Assembly (NCBI GenBank): GCA_963734955.1
Contig: CAVTJO010000011.1
Coordinates: 62,001-126,000 of the forward strand
Reading direction: 5' to 3'
DNA from: UBA11986 sp963734955
GTDB lineage: Bacteria; Bacteroidota; Ignavibacteria; UBA10030; UBA6906
DNA: 64,000 bases
In this document: positions 1 through 9,738 of the stretch, piece by piece
Layout: every line of letters begins with the position of its first letter
How positions within the stretch are numbered: the stretch's first letter is position 1
Position numbers and translations under genes: made by a program
The notes under the pieces: generated by a model
Seen by the model: the letters and a program-made list of their open reading frames with translations, nothing else
Told to the model about the DNA's origin: nothing
The model's database searches: none

Positions 1-411
1 GACAAGCACTTCAGCTTCGGAGTCGAACGAGTAATACACCGTTCGCTTCCTTCGCTTTGCTTCCTTGAGTGCCGTGCGGGCGCGATGGAATGCTTCGCCA
101 TCCATGCCGAGAGCTTTGTCCTTCCTGAGCGGCGTTGAGAGTGCGCCGATGCCAACCCCGAACGCAAATGGCACCGGCTCCATCAGGTCCTCAAACCGGC
201 GCACCAGATCGTAGCTTACCTCCGGCGTGATGAGCAACCCCTGGAACTCGTCTCCCAGCGTGACAAGGAACTTCGAGGCAATCGAGGTTTTGAATTCCTT
301 GTTGATGGTTTCAACTGCCGCGGCAAACTTTTGCTGCACTTTCCCACGACCTTCAAGCGACCGGGAACGGTTGATGTCACCGATGATTGCACAATATGCT
401 TTTTGTTTCAT
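1..411 (-). CDS. SatD family protein (N-terminal 137 aa, continues off the window)
   Basis: Reading the minus strand from ATG at 411 gives a continuous frame to the window edge. It opens with an 'AIIGDINRSRSL' stretch and has 'LVTLGDEFQGLL' near residue 50, the layout of the SatD family, whose function is poorly defined. A 'FGVGIGALST' segment and a basic helix 'ALKEAKRRKR' follow. The 3' end is missing because the window starts inside the gene. The assignment rests on these motifs alone. Nothing nearby gives functional context; the next feature is an array of hairpin repeats. Confidence 0.65.
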   Translation of the reverse strand, partial: MKQKAYCAIIGDINRSRSLEGRGKVQQKFAAAVETINKEFKTSIASKFLVTLGDEFQGLLITPEVSYDLVRRFEDLMEPVPFAFGVGIGALSTPLRKDKALGMDGEAFHRARTALKEAKRRKRTVYYSFDSEAEVLV

Positions 412-486
412 GCTGGCTCTTCCAATGATTCTGTGATTGCCTCATGACTACTTTCCCGATGGTACTTTTCACATTGCCCTGCTGAC

Positions 487-656
487 ATGTCATGCCCGCG
501 TGTGTTTGGCGGGCATCCAACATATTGCTCTTCTCTGGATTCCCGATTGAGGCGTTCGGGAATGACCAGCTTCTTTCTGTGTCATTCCCACTCGTTGTCG
601 GTGGGAATCCAGGCCTTGCACATTATCGGGATGCCCGACAAAAACATTCGGGATGA
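487..656. repeat. Array of four REP-like hairpins
   Basis: Four short palindromes follow one another: ATGCCCGC...GCGGGCAT, ATTCCCGA...TCGGGAAT, CATTCCCAC...GTGGGAAT and ATGCCCGA...TCGGGAT, several bordered by 'GTCAT' and 'ATCCAG' or 'CTGGAT'. The same units recur at 4079-4205 and 4538-4660. The remaining 412-730 gap holds no gene I can support. Confidence 0.8.
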
Positions 657-730
657 CAGAATGATGCGACTGTTCACACACGATACCGATTTTACTCCCC
701 CTCTGTTAACGACGGCCTGCCCGCCGATGG

Positions 731-3700
731 TCATGCACCATACCGACTAAACTCCTCCTCACTTAAGGCGGGGTCGATCACTTTCGCCTCCGTGTACGTG
801 AGATTGTAGAGATGAAATGCAATGGTATCGAGTTTTCTCACTAACAGTGCATTTGTACGCGAATCAGTTGCGATAATCTGTGTGACAATCTCCTGAATGA
901 CCGCCTGATTGCCACGATGGACAATGGGTAGGTTGTCCAGATCATAGTTTTTTATTTGGGGGGTACTATCCTCATTCGTCACAAGTTGGTTCAGGTAATA
1001 CCATGTTAGCAACTTAGAGTTTAGTAATGCAAGTAGATACTCAGGCGAAATTCCTGCAATGAGATCATATATGAAATAGAGAGACTGCTCAGGGTACAGC
1101 CCCTCGACATCTACGGCAGCGATTATTCTGTTACCTGTTTTTCTCACAAGAACCTTGTTCTTCTTGCCCAACTTGCGAGTATCTTTGGTCCCACCTTTGA
1201 TATTGGCCTCCCTAAAATCATAGTACAGTTTGTAATCGACCCTATAGTTCGAAATGCACTCTCCCTTTAGAATCTCAATCTGATTCTTGTTCTGCCGTTT
1301 TTCACTAATCAGAGAAGATACCCCAATGAATCCAGTTCCAGTCGTAGCAAACTCAAGAAGCGGTCTCGAGCTAGACCTTATTTTGTTGACCAAGTTGCGC
1401 GTAAACTCTTTATCGTAGCTCTTGAAAATGAAATTGGGATTCAAAAGATATTCGTGCTTTGCAATCAGAAGGGCATCCTCTAATGGTCTATTCTTCACTC
1501 TAATGAGATAGTTGTCCTGTTCAACATTTCTCAACAACAAGGTCATCGTGTCAGCAATTACTGTTTCAAATTTCCACTTGTAGACTATCTCAACGATGCG
1601 CTGATTACTCAGAAGGGAGTTTCTTAGGTATCCCAGATACGAATTGTATCCCAGTCTGTCAGGGATTATGAAACAGAAAACACAATTCTTTTGAACCAAT
1701 GTCAATGCCTTGATAACAAAGAACTCGAATAGATTCGGTCTGTATGTGCTGACAGTGTAGAATTGTTGAAGCACCTCAAAGTTGTTACGTTTTGATTCCT
1801 CTATTCCAAACTTTCCCTTCATAGAGACCCAAGGCGGATTTCCAATCACAATATCAAACCCCTCACGTTCCGCGATGGCGCTATTCAGTATCTCCGGGAA
1901 GTCAAGCTTCCAGTCAAAGAACTGCAGGGGCTTGTTGGGGTGTTTCTGCAAATGTTCAAGATGCTTCAGCGTCTTGTCAAATCCGGCGAGCTTGAGCATC
2001 ACCTCTGCTTTCTTTTGCTTCTCCTGTTTGTCTTTTTTTCCGCCGCCAAACATATCCTGCGTTGTAACGCTCACCTCGGAGTACTTTATCTTGTCTAAGT
2101 GCAACTGTGTGGTCAGAATTGAAATCTTCAAGTCACGTATGGTTTGCTTCAGCGTGTTCTTGTGTTTGTCGGTTCTTGCTGAGAAATACTTGCGCTGGTC
2201 ATCAACGAGTTGATTCAGGTTTGCTCTTGAGCTTTTCTATCAACTGCTTGTTATCGTCAACAAATCGGTAGGTTTTGTCCAGAATGTTCCAGTCAATATC
2301 AACAATCTCTTCCTCGTCGTTCACACGTAGCTTGGGCAGCAGGCTGTCTCCTACTACAATCTTAAAGTCCAGGTTGGGGAGCGGCCTCGGTAGTTCCTCA
2401 TCCACAATCAGCGACAGCCAGACGCGGAGCCGGGCAATATCCACGGCGCCTTTTTCAATGTCAACGCCGTAAATCGAGTCCTGGATGATGCGCTCTTTTA
2501 TTTCAGCGTCCTTTGCCTTGTCGAGTTCAGGTATCTCGGCTCCGCCTTCGGCGGACTCCTTGAGCACCTGCTTGGCGTGGAAGATCTCCTGCAGCAGCCC
2601 CATCGGGAATGCACCTGAGCCAATCGCCGGGTCGCAAATCTTCACATCATCCAAATGCTTGTTGATATCCTTGGCGTTGGCGATAATCTGCGATGTGGTT
2701 TCTTTGTTCTTAATGAACCGTTCAACATCCTGTCGTGTAATGCCGGGCGAGGGTGTCTTGTGTTCATTCAACAGATCGAACTGATCCTTCTTCACTTCGT
2801 TGCCGAACATCTGTGTTTGGTCTGTGCCCAATTTCTGGTAGCCCAAGCGCTCCGGTATGTCCAGCTTCGTAGCAAGGTACTCGATCAGGCTTTCCTGGCA
2901 CATGTAATGAACGATCTCTTTGGGAGTGTAGTACGCCCCCTTGTCCTTGTTATCTTCCAGCAGGTTCTCGAAGATGTGGCCCAACATTTCGGGGTCAACG
3001 GCCACGGTGTGGTCGTCGGGACTGTCTTCGTAGATGGTGAAGTTGTACTGGTTGAAGAAGTCGAACAGGTCCTCAAACAAGCGGGGAGGAAACGTCAGCA
3101 CGCCTTTCGGGTCGTCATCCTCGAATAATCCGCCGTTGAGGTACGGAACCATGACGGTTTTGCCGTCCGGGAGTTTGAAGTCGTTGTGCTTTCGCTCCGG
3201 GTTGTTGAGAGAATCATAGAACAGCGTCCGGAGCCAGAGGGGATAGAAGGTATCCCTCTTGCCAGAAGTGAGGAACAGATCCTGAATGAAATTCCTGTTG
3301 CCGTCCTGCCATCGATCGTTCGTGGCCCCGAGCCAGCCCTTCTTTTGCACGAAGTGAAGGAAGACGATTCTGCCGAGCAGTTTCTTGGCAAAATCACGGA
3401 CAGCTTTCTCGTCGCCATTGAACACCGAAGCTTTCGTCGCTCGTTTGTTCAGGTGGTCAACAAACTGCCTGATAGTGCTCCTTGTATTCATCAAAGAACT
3501 TCTTGGAGAGCTTCTCAACCGAGAATGCGTCTTCAAATGCCTTGACTGTGAACTCCGATTGTGTGGAGAGCTTGCTGAAACGCTCGCCCGCGGTTCTGCA
3601 GCTTTCGTTCGGTCCGAGGATGTACGTGTAGCGCTTCGGGTTTGTCTCGACCCTCTTTACGTCATCGCCTTCGAGTATCTGGTCTTTGGCGATGAACGAG

Positions 3701-4056
3701 AAGCGCCAGCTTCGCCCGGGGTCATCCGGATAATAGAAGTTCGCCAACACAGCGTTGTTTCCGGCAATGAGCTTCTTTACTACAGCGCCGATGCTCACCT
3801 TGTTCCGCTCGACAACAACGCTTTCGGAAAGTGCGACCTCGTACAAGTCCACCTGCTTGTAATCGGTGACTTTGATCTCACCGTACTTCTTGATCGAGGT
3901 TGCCACTTTCTTCTCCGATGGATTGAGCACCATCAGAAGCGACGAGGTATAGACAGTCAGGTGATCCCCGAATATGGGGCCGAGAACATACTGCCTGAAA
4001 TACGGGAGGCTATACGGTTGGGTAAGCGCTTGCTGGATGGATTTGTCGGTTGCCAT
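731..4056 (-). pseudogene. Eco57I-like N6-adenine DNA methylase / type IIG-like restriction-modification protein, two frameshifts
   Basis: Three consecutive minus-strand frames form one protein of about 1,100 codons. The first (4056-3457) begins 'MATDKSIQQALTQPYSLPYF' and has no recognised motif. The second (to 2202) has 'GAYYTPKEIVHYM' and SAM-binding motif I 'DPAIGSGAFPMG'. The third (to 731) has the catalytic motif IV 'GNPPW' and a target-recognition-like C-terminus. Homology continues across both joins: one base is gained near 3471 and one in the CC at 2218-2219, and removing each restores 'EHYRQFVDHLN' and 'LNQLVDDQRKYF'. The family modifies adenine, and some members also cleave. It lies downstream of a PLD-SNF2 helicase and a GIY-YIG gene and probably works with the helicase. 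The frameshifts may be real decay or sequence error. Confidence 0.8.
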
Positions 4057-4078
4057 AAGGTTGAGTTCTTCTTAATAT

Positions 4079-4205
4079 GTCATTCCCACACGCTTTTGGT
4101 GGGAATCCAGACCTTACACATTTTCTGGATTCCCGACAGCAAGCGTTCGGGAATGACCAGCGTTTACATTTGTCATGCCCGCATGTTTCTAGCGGGCATC
4201 CAGAA
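4079..4205. repeat. REP-like hairpin array, left flank of the GIY-YIG gene
   Basis: Three palindromes in a row: CATTCCCAC...GTGGGAAT, ATTCCCGA...TCGGGAAT and ATGCCCGC...GCGGGCAT, with 'GTCAT' and 'ATCCAG' borders. The array ends about 6 bases from the stop codon of the GIY-YIG gene. Confidence 0.8.
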
Positions 4206-4210
4206 CTTGA

Positions 4211-4522
4211 CTATTCGAACGGTAGTGGAAGAATAACACCGTCCTGATACAAGTCAAGCCATTGAGGATTATGCTTCTCGATCAGGCGCAGCTTCCACTT
4301 TCGATTCCACTTCTTCAGTTGTTTCTCTCTTTGAATTCCCATACGTGGAGATTCATGAATTTCGTAATACACCAACGAGGACACATCGTAGCGCTGCGTG
4401 AATCCAGCAACAAGTTTCTCCTTGTGCTCAAAAACCCGCCTCGTAAGATCACCAGTAAAGCCAATGTACAATGTGCCATTTCGCTTGCTTGCGAGAATAT
4501 AAGCGAAGTATTGTCTTGCCAT
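4211..4522 (-). CDS. Small GIY-YIG nuclease family protein (YhbQ-like)
   Basis: This is a 103-aa single-domain GIY-YIG protein. 'YFAYILAS' supplies the first signature strand, 'GTLYIGFT' the second, followed by 'DLTRRVFEHK' with the conserved arginine region and 'NPQWLDL' near the C-terminus. The family cuts one DNA strand at a metal-dependent active site; roles of these stand-alone small members are mostly unknown. I chose the ATG at 4522 because homologues begin just before the 'YxYIL' strand; an in-frame ATG at 4534 adds four residues. Neither has a good ribosome-binding site. The gene is framed within a few bases on both sides by hairpin arrays and sits between the helicase and methylase genes on the same strand. 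Confidence 0.75.
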   Translation of the reverse strand: MARQYFAYILASKRNGTLYIGFTGDLTRRVFEHKEKLVAGFTQRYDVSSLVYYEIHESPRMGIQREKQLKKWNRKWKLRLIEKHNPQWLDLYQDGVILPLPFE

Positions 4523-4537
4523 TACATGCCGCATTTC

Positions 4538-4660
4538 TGGATTCCCGACTAAAGCATTCGGGAATGACCAGCGTTCACATCGTCATGCCCGCACGTTTTC
4601 AGCGGGCATCCAGACTTTTGCTGGTTCTGGATTCCCAACAGAAGCATACGGAATGACCAG
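4538..4660. repeat. REP-like hairpin array, right flank of the GIY-YIG gene
   Basis: Three palindromes: ATTCCCGA...TCGGGAAT, ATGCCCGC...GCGGGCAT and a degenerate ATTCC...GGAAT copy, with the borders seen at 487-656 and 4079-4205. It fills the whole space between the GIY-YIG start and the helicase stop. Confidence 0.8.
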
Positions 4661-4667
4661 GCGTTCA

Positions 4668-7600
4668 TCACTCTGAAAACGACTCAGAGAGAACGATGTA
4701 AGGTCTTTGAACGATACGTTTGGGAGACTCGTTCTGCGAGTCGGTTCGTATTTTGTAACGATCAAGGACTTCCCGAAAGAGCTTGTCCAGAAACACTGGC
4801 AGGTCCCTGAGCAGGGTCTGGTTGGACTTGAAAAAATCGTTGACGTCCTTTGCAAGCCCACGGATGCCGCCTGCTTTGATTAATTCGATACACGCTGCAA
4901 GGACTGCCTTCTTTTGTGCGGTGTGCGCTGAACCGATCACCATCTGGATGTTGGAGATTGCCTTGTTCTCTGCCGGGTTAAGCGATTTACGCGTGATACT
5001 CTCGACGGCCTGCACCTGTACGTCTTCTGTGAAATACTCAAGCGATTGCTGAACGTGTGTGTGATGTTTTGAATGAAGCGGCATTGCCTTTTCATCCTCT
5101 GTGCATCGAAAGATGCGCACTGCTTCAATGAAAGAAAGCTCATCGAGTACATCCTCCCTACTGACGTAATAGAAGACGCCTGGATGGTTCTTGCTTTTCA
5201 GATATGCGATTGTCGAACCGGGAATGGGATACTCGTCCTGGACAACGTTTGTCTTGTTCCTACCCACTCTTGCTCTGAATGGCAAGGTTTGGATCTTCTT
5301 GTATTCCTTCGGATGTGCTTTTCTGAACTCTCGAAGCTCAACGAGATACTTCTGCACTTCGCTTTCCTCCTCGACGATCTTACTACCGTAGAGCGCACCC
5401 TCCCCCACCTCCTCCAAAAGCGAGTAGATCTGGTTATCCTCCCCAAATGCCGTGTGGAATGCCTGGAGTTTCTTTATTGCAATGTCCGAGAGGTGAATTT
5501 GATTCTCTGCGTTGTCTGTTGGGTAGAAGTTATATACGTAGATGTGCTTTGCTTCGGTACCGATACGGTTAACGCGTACCGATGCGCTGCATCAGCTTTG
5601 TCGAGTTCCACGGCACGTCGTAGTTCAGGATGACGTTGGAGCGATGCAGGTTGATGCCCTCGGCCAGGACTTCCGTCGTGATGATGATATCAAAGTCATC
5701 CTTGTGTTCACCCTCATAGTTGGCATCGAAGTTCTCTGCTATTGTCTTCTGCATTGTCTTTCGATTGGAAGCGTCGATGCACATGACCTTCTTGAACTTC
5801 TTCTTTCCAAGGTTCTCTTGGACGTATGATGCAGTCTCCTTTGACTCAGTAAAGACAACAAGCTTTCCGGTTCGGTTCTTTTTCGGGTCGAGGAAAGTCG
5901 TTTTCATTCCATCGAGGAACTTGTCCATCTTGGGGTCTTCATCGCCAACCCTGTCCCAGCGCCGTACAAGTTCATCAATGAATGCCTTGTCTTTCTTCAG
6001 CTTCGGCAGAAACTCATCAGTGAAATCCCTTGCCTTGAACATTCGGTTCGTGCCACCCTTTTCGTTCATTCGGGCTTCCAGCTCTTCCATTGAATGTTCT
6101 TCGAGGAAATCGTTGGCATTGAAATCCGGGGCAATTGGAATCCTGTCATCGTCGAACCACGCTATCATGTTGTCCGTGGCCTTCTTGAACCGCTTGAGGG
6201 ACTGCCGGAACACGAAGAAGCTGCTCTCAAGCCTCTTGACCATGAACGTCTTCATGATCGCCGCCAATCGATCAGCTATCGATTTCACGTCCCCGTACTC
6301 TTTCTTGTCCTTTTCGTTGGCGAGAAACTCAATCGCCCTGTACCGATAGTACTCGATGCCTTCTGCTTCTCTCTCTTGATCATCGAGTTTGGTCAGGTAT
6401 GTGATGGTATCGTAAAACAGCCTGCTCAATTCACCGTCGAATTGGTACCGAACCTCAATCGGTGGTCTTACCTGTGGGAACGCGATCTTTTGTGCTTTCA
6501 GGTCATCAAGATAGTCCTGATTGTTTTCTATGTCCCTTCTCGTCCGCCGAATAACCAGTGGTTCGACGACACCGTCCCGGATTCTCTCAAATATTCTCTT
6601 GACCTTCTTCACGTCGATCTTCTCTTCCCGGCTCAAGCGTTTATACTCATCAATCAAAGGCTTGAAGAACTGTTGGAGATTCTTGATATCGAGAGTTGAA
6701 TTGCGGGGATCCTGGAAGAGATAAACTTGGTTCTCAATGTCCTCGGGAGTATTGTTCAAAGGCGTAGCTGAGACGAGTATGATCTTCTTCTTGTCATCTC
6801 CTGTTTCCGATGGAGTACTGCGTCGTGTTTTGCATATCTGTTGCAGGAGCACGAAACGCTCAGTGAAGTCATTGCGGAACTTGTGCGACTCGTCCACAAT
6901 TACCATGTCATACTGGTCTGAGGATGGGTACTCGTAGTGATATCTCTCCGGGTCGAGGACCTTATGAAGACTACCATTTGCAACAAACTTGATATGGTTG
7001 TCAATCTGAAAATCATTGGCTGTCTTCTTCCAGCTGGACTCCATTGCCGGAGGATAGACGACGAGGATCCTCGTATGTGTCCCGTTTTCGTAAATGAACT
7101 TCTTTGCAACGAGCAGAGCAACAATGGTTTTGCCGAGACCCACAACATCTGCCAGAATAAAACCATTGTGCTTCATCATCATGGCATAGCCCTGGTTTGC
7201 AGCGTCGCTCTGATACTTGAGACGCTTGAACTTGTCGGGAAGGAGCAGATCAATGTTATACGGGTCATAATCGACCCTCTTGCCGAAATACTCCATCAGC
7301 ATTCTCGTATAGATTTGGAATGGGGTGAACTCATCGGAAAGATATGACCTACTGCGAAGAGCCTCGGCTTCCGCCTTGAGGATCGAGTGAGATTCAACCC
7401 AGAGTCTTTCAAACTCGTCGGTGGCAAACTTCACATCATCGTAGTCTCGAAGGCTAACGTTGAACTCGTAGTTAGAATCGGTATATGAGCCGAGGCCGGA
7501 ATCCGTGAGATTTGAAGAGCCCGTAATCACTTCGCACGGCGCGTGTTCGTTGAACACCTCAGGTCGGAAGATGTAGACTTTGGCGTGGAGCTTCTTGTCT

Positions 7601-7983
7601 GGATGCGCCCGCAGTTCAATCTTGCCAGCAATCAGGTCATCAATGAACTGGAGTATTCCTTTCTCGGTAGCTTCATCGTAGTCGGACTCCTGGATGTTTT
7701 CCAGCATGTCGTCCACGAATTGCTCCTTGGTCTTATTTTGATTCGACAGGAAGAGCTGACCCTTGGCGTTGTACTCTTGGGTCAATCGATCAACGTTAAT
7801 CCCAACGAGAATCCGGATCTTCTCGATTCGATCCAGAAACGGTCTGACCTTGAAGTACCCCGATGCACGGAAGTAGCCTACGAGAGCATCAAAGAACTTG
7901 ATGCTTTGCATGTAGGTAAACACGCCTTCGAACTTATTTAGAAGGCTATTGCCGGCTTGGTTTGTGAAGAATTTGGTAGACAT
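4668..7983 (-). pseudogene. PLD-like nuclease fused to SNF2-type helicase, one frameshift
   Basis: One protein of about 1,105 codons. Residues 1-180 form a phospholipase-D-like nuclease domain with 'LHAKVYIF' (H133, K135) and 'GSSNLTDSGL'. Then come the SNF2/DEAH helicase motifs: Walker A 'VGLGKT' near 282, 'VDESHKFRN', 'LVSATPLNN', and the C-terminal helicase domain with 'TEVLAEGINLHRSNVILNYD'. Motif VI is broken: an extra base near 5577 turns 'MQRIGRVNRIGTEAKHIY' into a stop after 'MQRIGTR'. The other frame continues without a stop to 4668, adding about 300 residues. PLD-SNF2 fusions of this type occur in restriction and phage-defence loci. Together with the downstream methylase this suggests a helicase-driven restriction system. 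Whether the copy works depends on the frameshift. Confidence 0.85.
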
Positions 7984-8022
7984 GAGATTTCGGTGCTAAT
8001 CTTCAGGGAAGAAAAAGAAAGA

Positions 8023-8074
8023 ACCCGCAGGTAGGCTTGCTGACGACCGCCATTGGCGGTTTTTCCCTGCGGGT
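8023..8074 (-). promoter_or_regulatory. Hairpin in the helicase leader, possible attenuator or terminator
   Basis: ACCCGCAGG (8023-8031) pairs perfectly with CCTGCGGGT (8066-8074). Inside lies a second hairpin, ACCGCC/GGCGGT (8046-8060), followed on the plus strand by five T. On the minus strand the outer stem is followed by a T-rich run (TCTTTCTTTTTC) about 40 bases before the helicase ATG. It could end upstream transcription or act in the leader. Confidence 0.45.
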
Positions 8075-8211
8075 CCATCATCCATTCCGTCGAATGGAGT
8101 TACACTCATTTCTCGTTGTCAGTGCCTACGAAAAAGGTAGCGGAAAAAGGAAAGACATGCAATTCAGCAAACTCCGATGCTCTCAAATAGGACAATCAGA
8201 ACCGAATGCGC

Positions 8212-8243
8212 AAAAAAATCCCTGCCATGTTTGTGGCAGGGAT
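8212..8243 (-). terminator. Strong intrinsic terminator, minus strand
   Basis: A perfect 10-bp stem, ATCCCTGCCA (8218-8227) with TGGCAGGGAT (8234-8243) and a 6-base loop, is followed on the minus strand by seven T. It points away from higBA. No minus-strand protein gene lies just upstream of it, so what it terminates is unclear. The rest of the 7984-8378 gap holds no gene I can support. Confidence 0.6.
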
Positions 8244-8344
8244 TCGGTTCGAGGAACGACAACGTCCAGAGGAGGCCGGGTAAAATTGGTGGAACGGGCT
8301 AAATGCTTGTGGATAGCTGGCCTATCCGAATTATCATTTTATCC

Positions 8345-8373
8345 TTGTTCCCATAATGGGAACTTTGTATATT
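8345..8373 (+). promoter_or_regulatory. higBA promoter with overlapping palindromic operator
   Basis: TTGTTC (8345-8350), a 17-base spacer and TATATT (8368-8373) fit a sigma-70 promoter. The spacer holds the perfect palindrome GTTCCCATAATGGGAAC (8347-8363), well placed for repression by the HigA antitoxin. The expected transcription start coincides with the GTG start codon at 8379, so the message may be nearly leaderless. Confidence 0.55.
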
Positions 8374-8378
8374 GCGAC

Positions 8379-8672
8379 GTGAGAATAATAGCCATCAAAA
8401 CACTAAGAGAGTTTTGGACTAGAAACAGGGGTGCGGAGCAGCCATTACGAGCATGGTACCATGAAGCCAAGAAGGCAAAATGGACAAGCCCAACCCAGAT
8501 CAAGGCCCACTATCGAAGCGCGAGTATCCTGAAGAACAATAGGGTTGTCTTCAACATGGCGGGAAACAAGTATCGACTAGTTGTCAGGATGCATTATCAG
8601 ATTGGGATTGTCTACATTCGGTTTATTGGTACTCATGTGGAGTACGACCAAATACATGCGGAGGAGATATGA
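8379..8672 (+). CDS. higB: HigB-type mRNA interferase toxin
   Basis: The 97-aa product 'RIIAIKTLREFWTRN' through 'IGTHVEYDQIHAEEI' is a full-length HigB-family (RelE-like fold) toxin, with the typical 'LREFW', 'YRSASILKNNRVVFNM' and 'IRFIGTHxEYD' segments. Such toxins cut mRNA on the ribosome and are neutralised by HigA. The open frame extends much farther upstream, but family similarity begins at the GTG at 8379, and the promoter lies directly before it. The stop overlaps the antitoxin start (ATGA, 8669-8672), so the pair is translationally coupled. Confidence 0.85.
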   Translation: MRIIAIKTLREFWTRNRGAEQPLRAWYHEAKKAKWTSPTQIKAHYRSASILKNNRVVFNMAGNKYRLVVRMHYQIGIVYIRFIGTHVEYDQIHAEEI

Positions 8673-9040
8673 AACCAAAGTACACGAAGTATGTGAAACC
8701 GATTCGCACGAAGAAGGATTATGAAGCTACCCTTTTGGTAATTGATGGACTCTTCGATGCAAAGAAGGATAGCCCAGAGGGTACTCTGCTTGAGGTCTTA
8801 TCGGTACTTGTCGAACGATACGAACAGGAACATTTCCCAATAGAAGCTCCCAATCCGGTTGAGGCAATTAAGTTCAGAATGGAGCAACTTGGTTGGACCA
8901 GTAAAGAGCTTATACCTATTCTCGGAAGCAAGAGCCGTGTTTCGGAGATATTCAGCCGGAAGCGCAATCTCTCATTGGAGATGATTAGGGCGCTCCACAG
9001 ACAAATGGGTGTTCCAGCGGAATCGTTAATAGGAACTTAG
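8669..9040 (+). CDS. higA: HigA-type antitoxin, HTH protein
   Basis: A 123-aa protein with a helical N-terminal region (residues about 20-70) and a C-terminal Cro/CI-like helix-turn-helix including 'LGWTSKELIPILGSKSRVSE' and 'LSLEMIRALHRQMGVP'. HigA proteins bind and inhibit the HigB toxin and repress their own operon, here probably through the palindrome at 8347-8363. A ribosome-binding site (GGAGGAG) lies within the end of higB. A structured repeat begins six bases after the stop. Confidence 0.85.
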   Translation: MKPKYTKYVKPIRTKKDYEATLLVIDGLFDAKKDSPEGTLLEVLSVLVERYEQEHFPIEAPNPVEAIKFRMEQLGWTSKELIPILGSKSRVSEIFSRKRNLSLEMIRALHRQMGVPAESLIGT

Positions 9041-9045
9041 CCCCG

Positions 9046-9110
9046 GGTCGGACTCAGCCGGTAATTCTAGCTCGACAAAAGTTGTGCGCATTAAAAAGTT
9101 GGGCTGTCTG
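9046..9110 (+). repeat. Structured dispersed repeat, family 2
   Basis: Begins GGGTCGGAC, contains 'CTCGACAAAAGTTGTGCGC' and ends 'AAAAGTTGGGC'. The same layout recurs at 10612-10690. The 'AGTTGTGCGC' core is shared with the family 1 repeats at 10492-10590 and 12496-12596. It lies immediately after higA. Confidence 0.6.
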
Positions 9111-9158
9111 CGCCCGCAGAAACCCCGAACGAAAGCGTGCGCGACCTAACGGCCATGC

Positions 9159-9668
9159 TCAGTCAGGGCTCAGCGGCGGTCCGAGGAGAGTCATATCATA
9201 TTTCGCAAAAAGCGGGCCGAGTACCTTGGGATCAGGTGGGCCACTTCTGGCCGCCGGCCCGAACTCTTCATAAAACCTGTGTCCGCCCCCGGGGGTATAG
9301 ACTACAATTATCTCGCCCGGCTCATCTGTCAAATTGAGGAACGTGTGCGGAACTTTGGACGGAAGATAAGCAAAGCCACCTTCCGTCAAGTGAAAAATCT
9401 CTTCGCCAATCCTGATTTTGTACTGGCCTTTCAAAACCTGGATCGTTTCCTCCTGCCTGTGGTGGACATGCAATGGAGGACCTCCTTTCGGTGCCACCTC
9501 AACGATGAAGTAGTCGAAGGCTCCCCCCGTATCTTGGCCCGTCACCTTGAAGACAAGATCCCGGCCAGGGCCGGAAAAGAGTCTCAGTCCTTCGCCTGGA
9601 CCTAACACCTTGTAAGCTGGGTGTTTGGCATGCACCGGAGTTTCCGGATCCTGCAGAAGTGTATCCAT
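9159..9668 (-). CDS. Cupin domain protein, quercetin-dioxygenase-like
   Basis: A 169-aa single-cupin protein. Motif 1 is visible as 'PPLHVHHRQEETIQVLKGQY' (metal-binding HxH and Glu) near residues 63-82, and motif 2 as 'LPSKVPHTFLN'. These residues hold one divalent metal in dioxygenases, isomerases and small-molecule-binding cupins; the substrate cannot be read from sequence. The start ATG at 9668 is supported by an upstream GAGGAGG. It is followed on the same strand, transcriptionally upstream, by a Crp/Fnr regulator, which may control it. Confidence 0.7.
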   Translation of the reverse strand: MDTLLQDPETPVHAKHPAYKVLGPGEGLRLFSGPGRDLVFKVTGQDTGGAFDYFIVEVAPKGGPPLHVHHRQEETIQVLKGQYKIRIGEEIFHLTEGGFAYLPSKVPHTFLNLTDEPGEIIVVYTPGGGHRFYEEFGPAARSGPPDPKVLGPLFAKYDMTLLGPPLSPD

Positions 9669-9738
9669 GGTGTCCTCCTCTTGTTCTGGTGATGGTGAAA
9701 ATATACACCAATGAGGATGAGCGACGCCTTGACGTTGG

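Noticed and set aside
4668..7983. DISARM (DrmD) assignment for the helicase locus
   Set aside because: No drmA, drmB or drmC partners are present and the PLD domain is fused to the helicase.
8037..8378. Upstream extension of the higB frame (211 aa in total)
   Set aside because: The extra N-terminal part crosses a terminator, a palindrome and the promoter, and has no family similarity.
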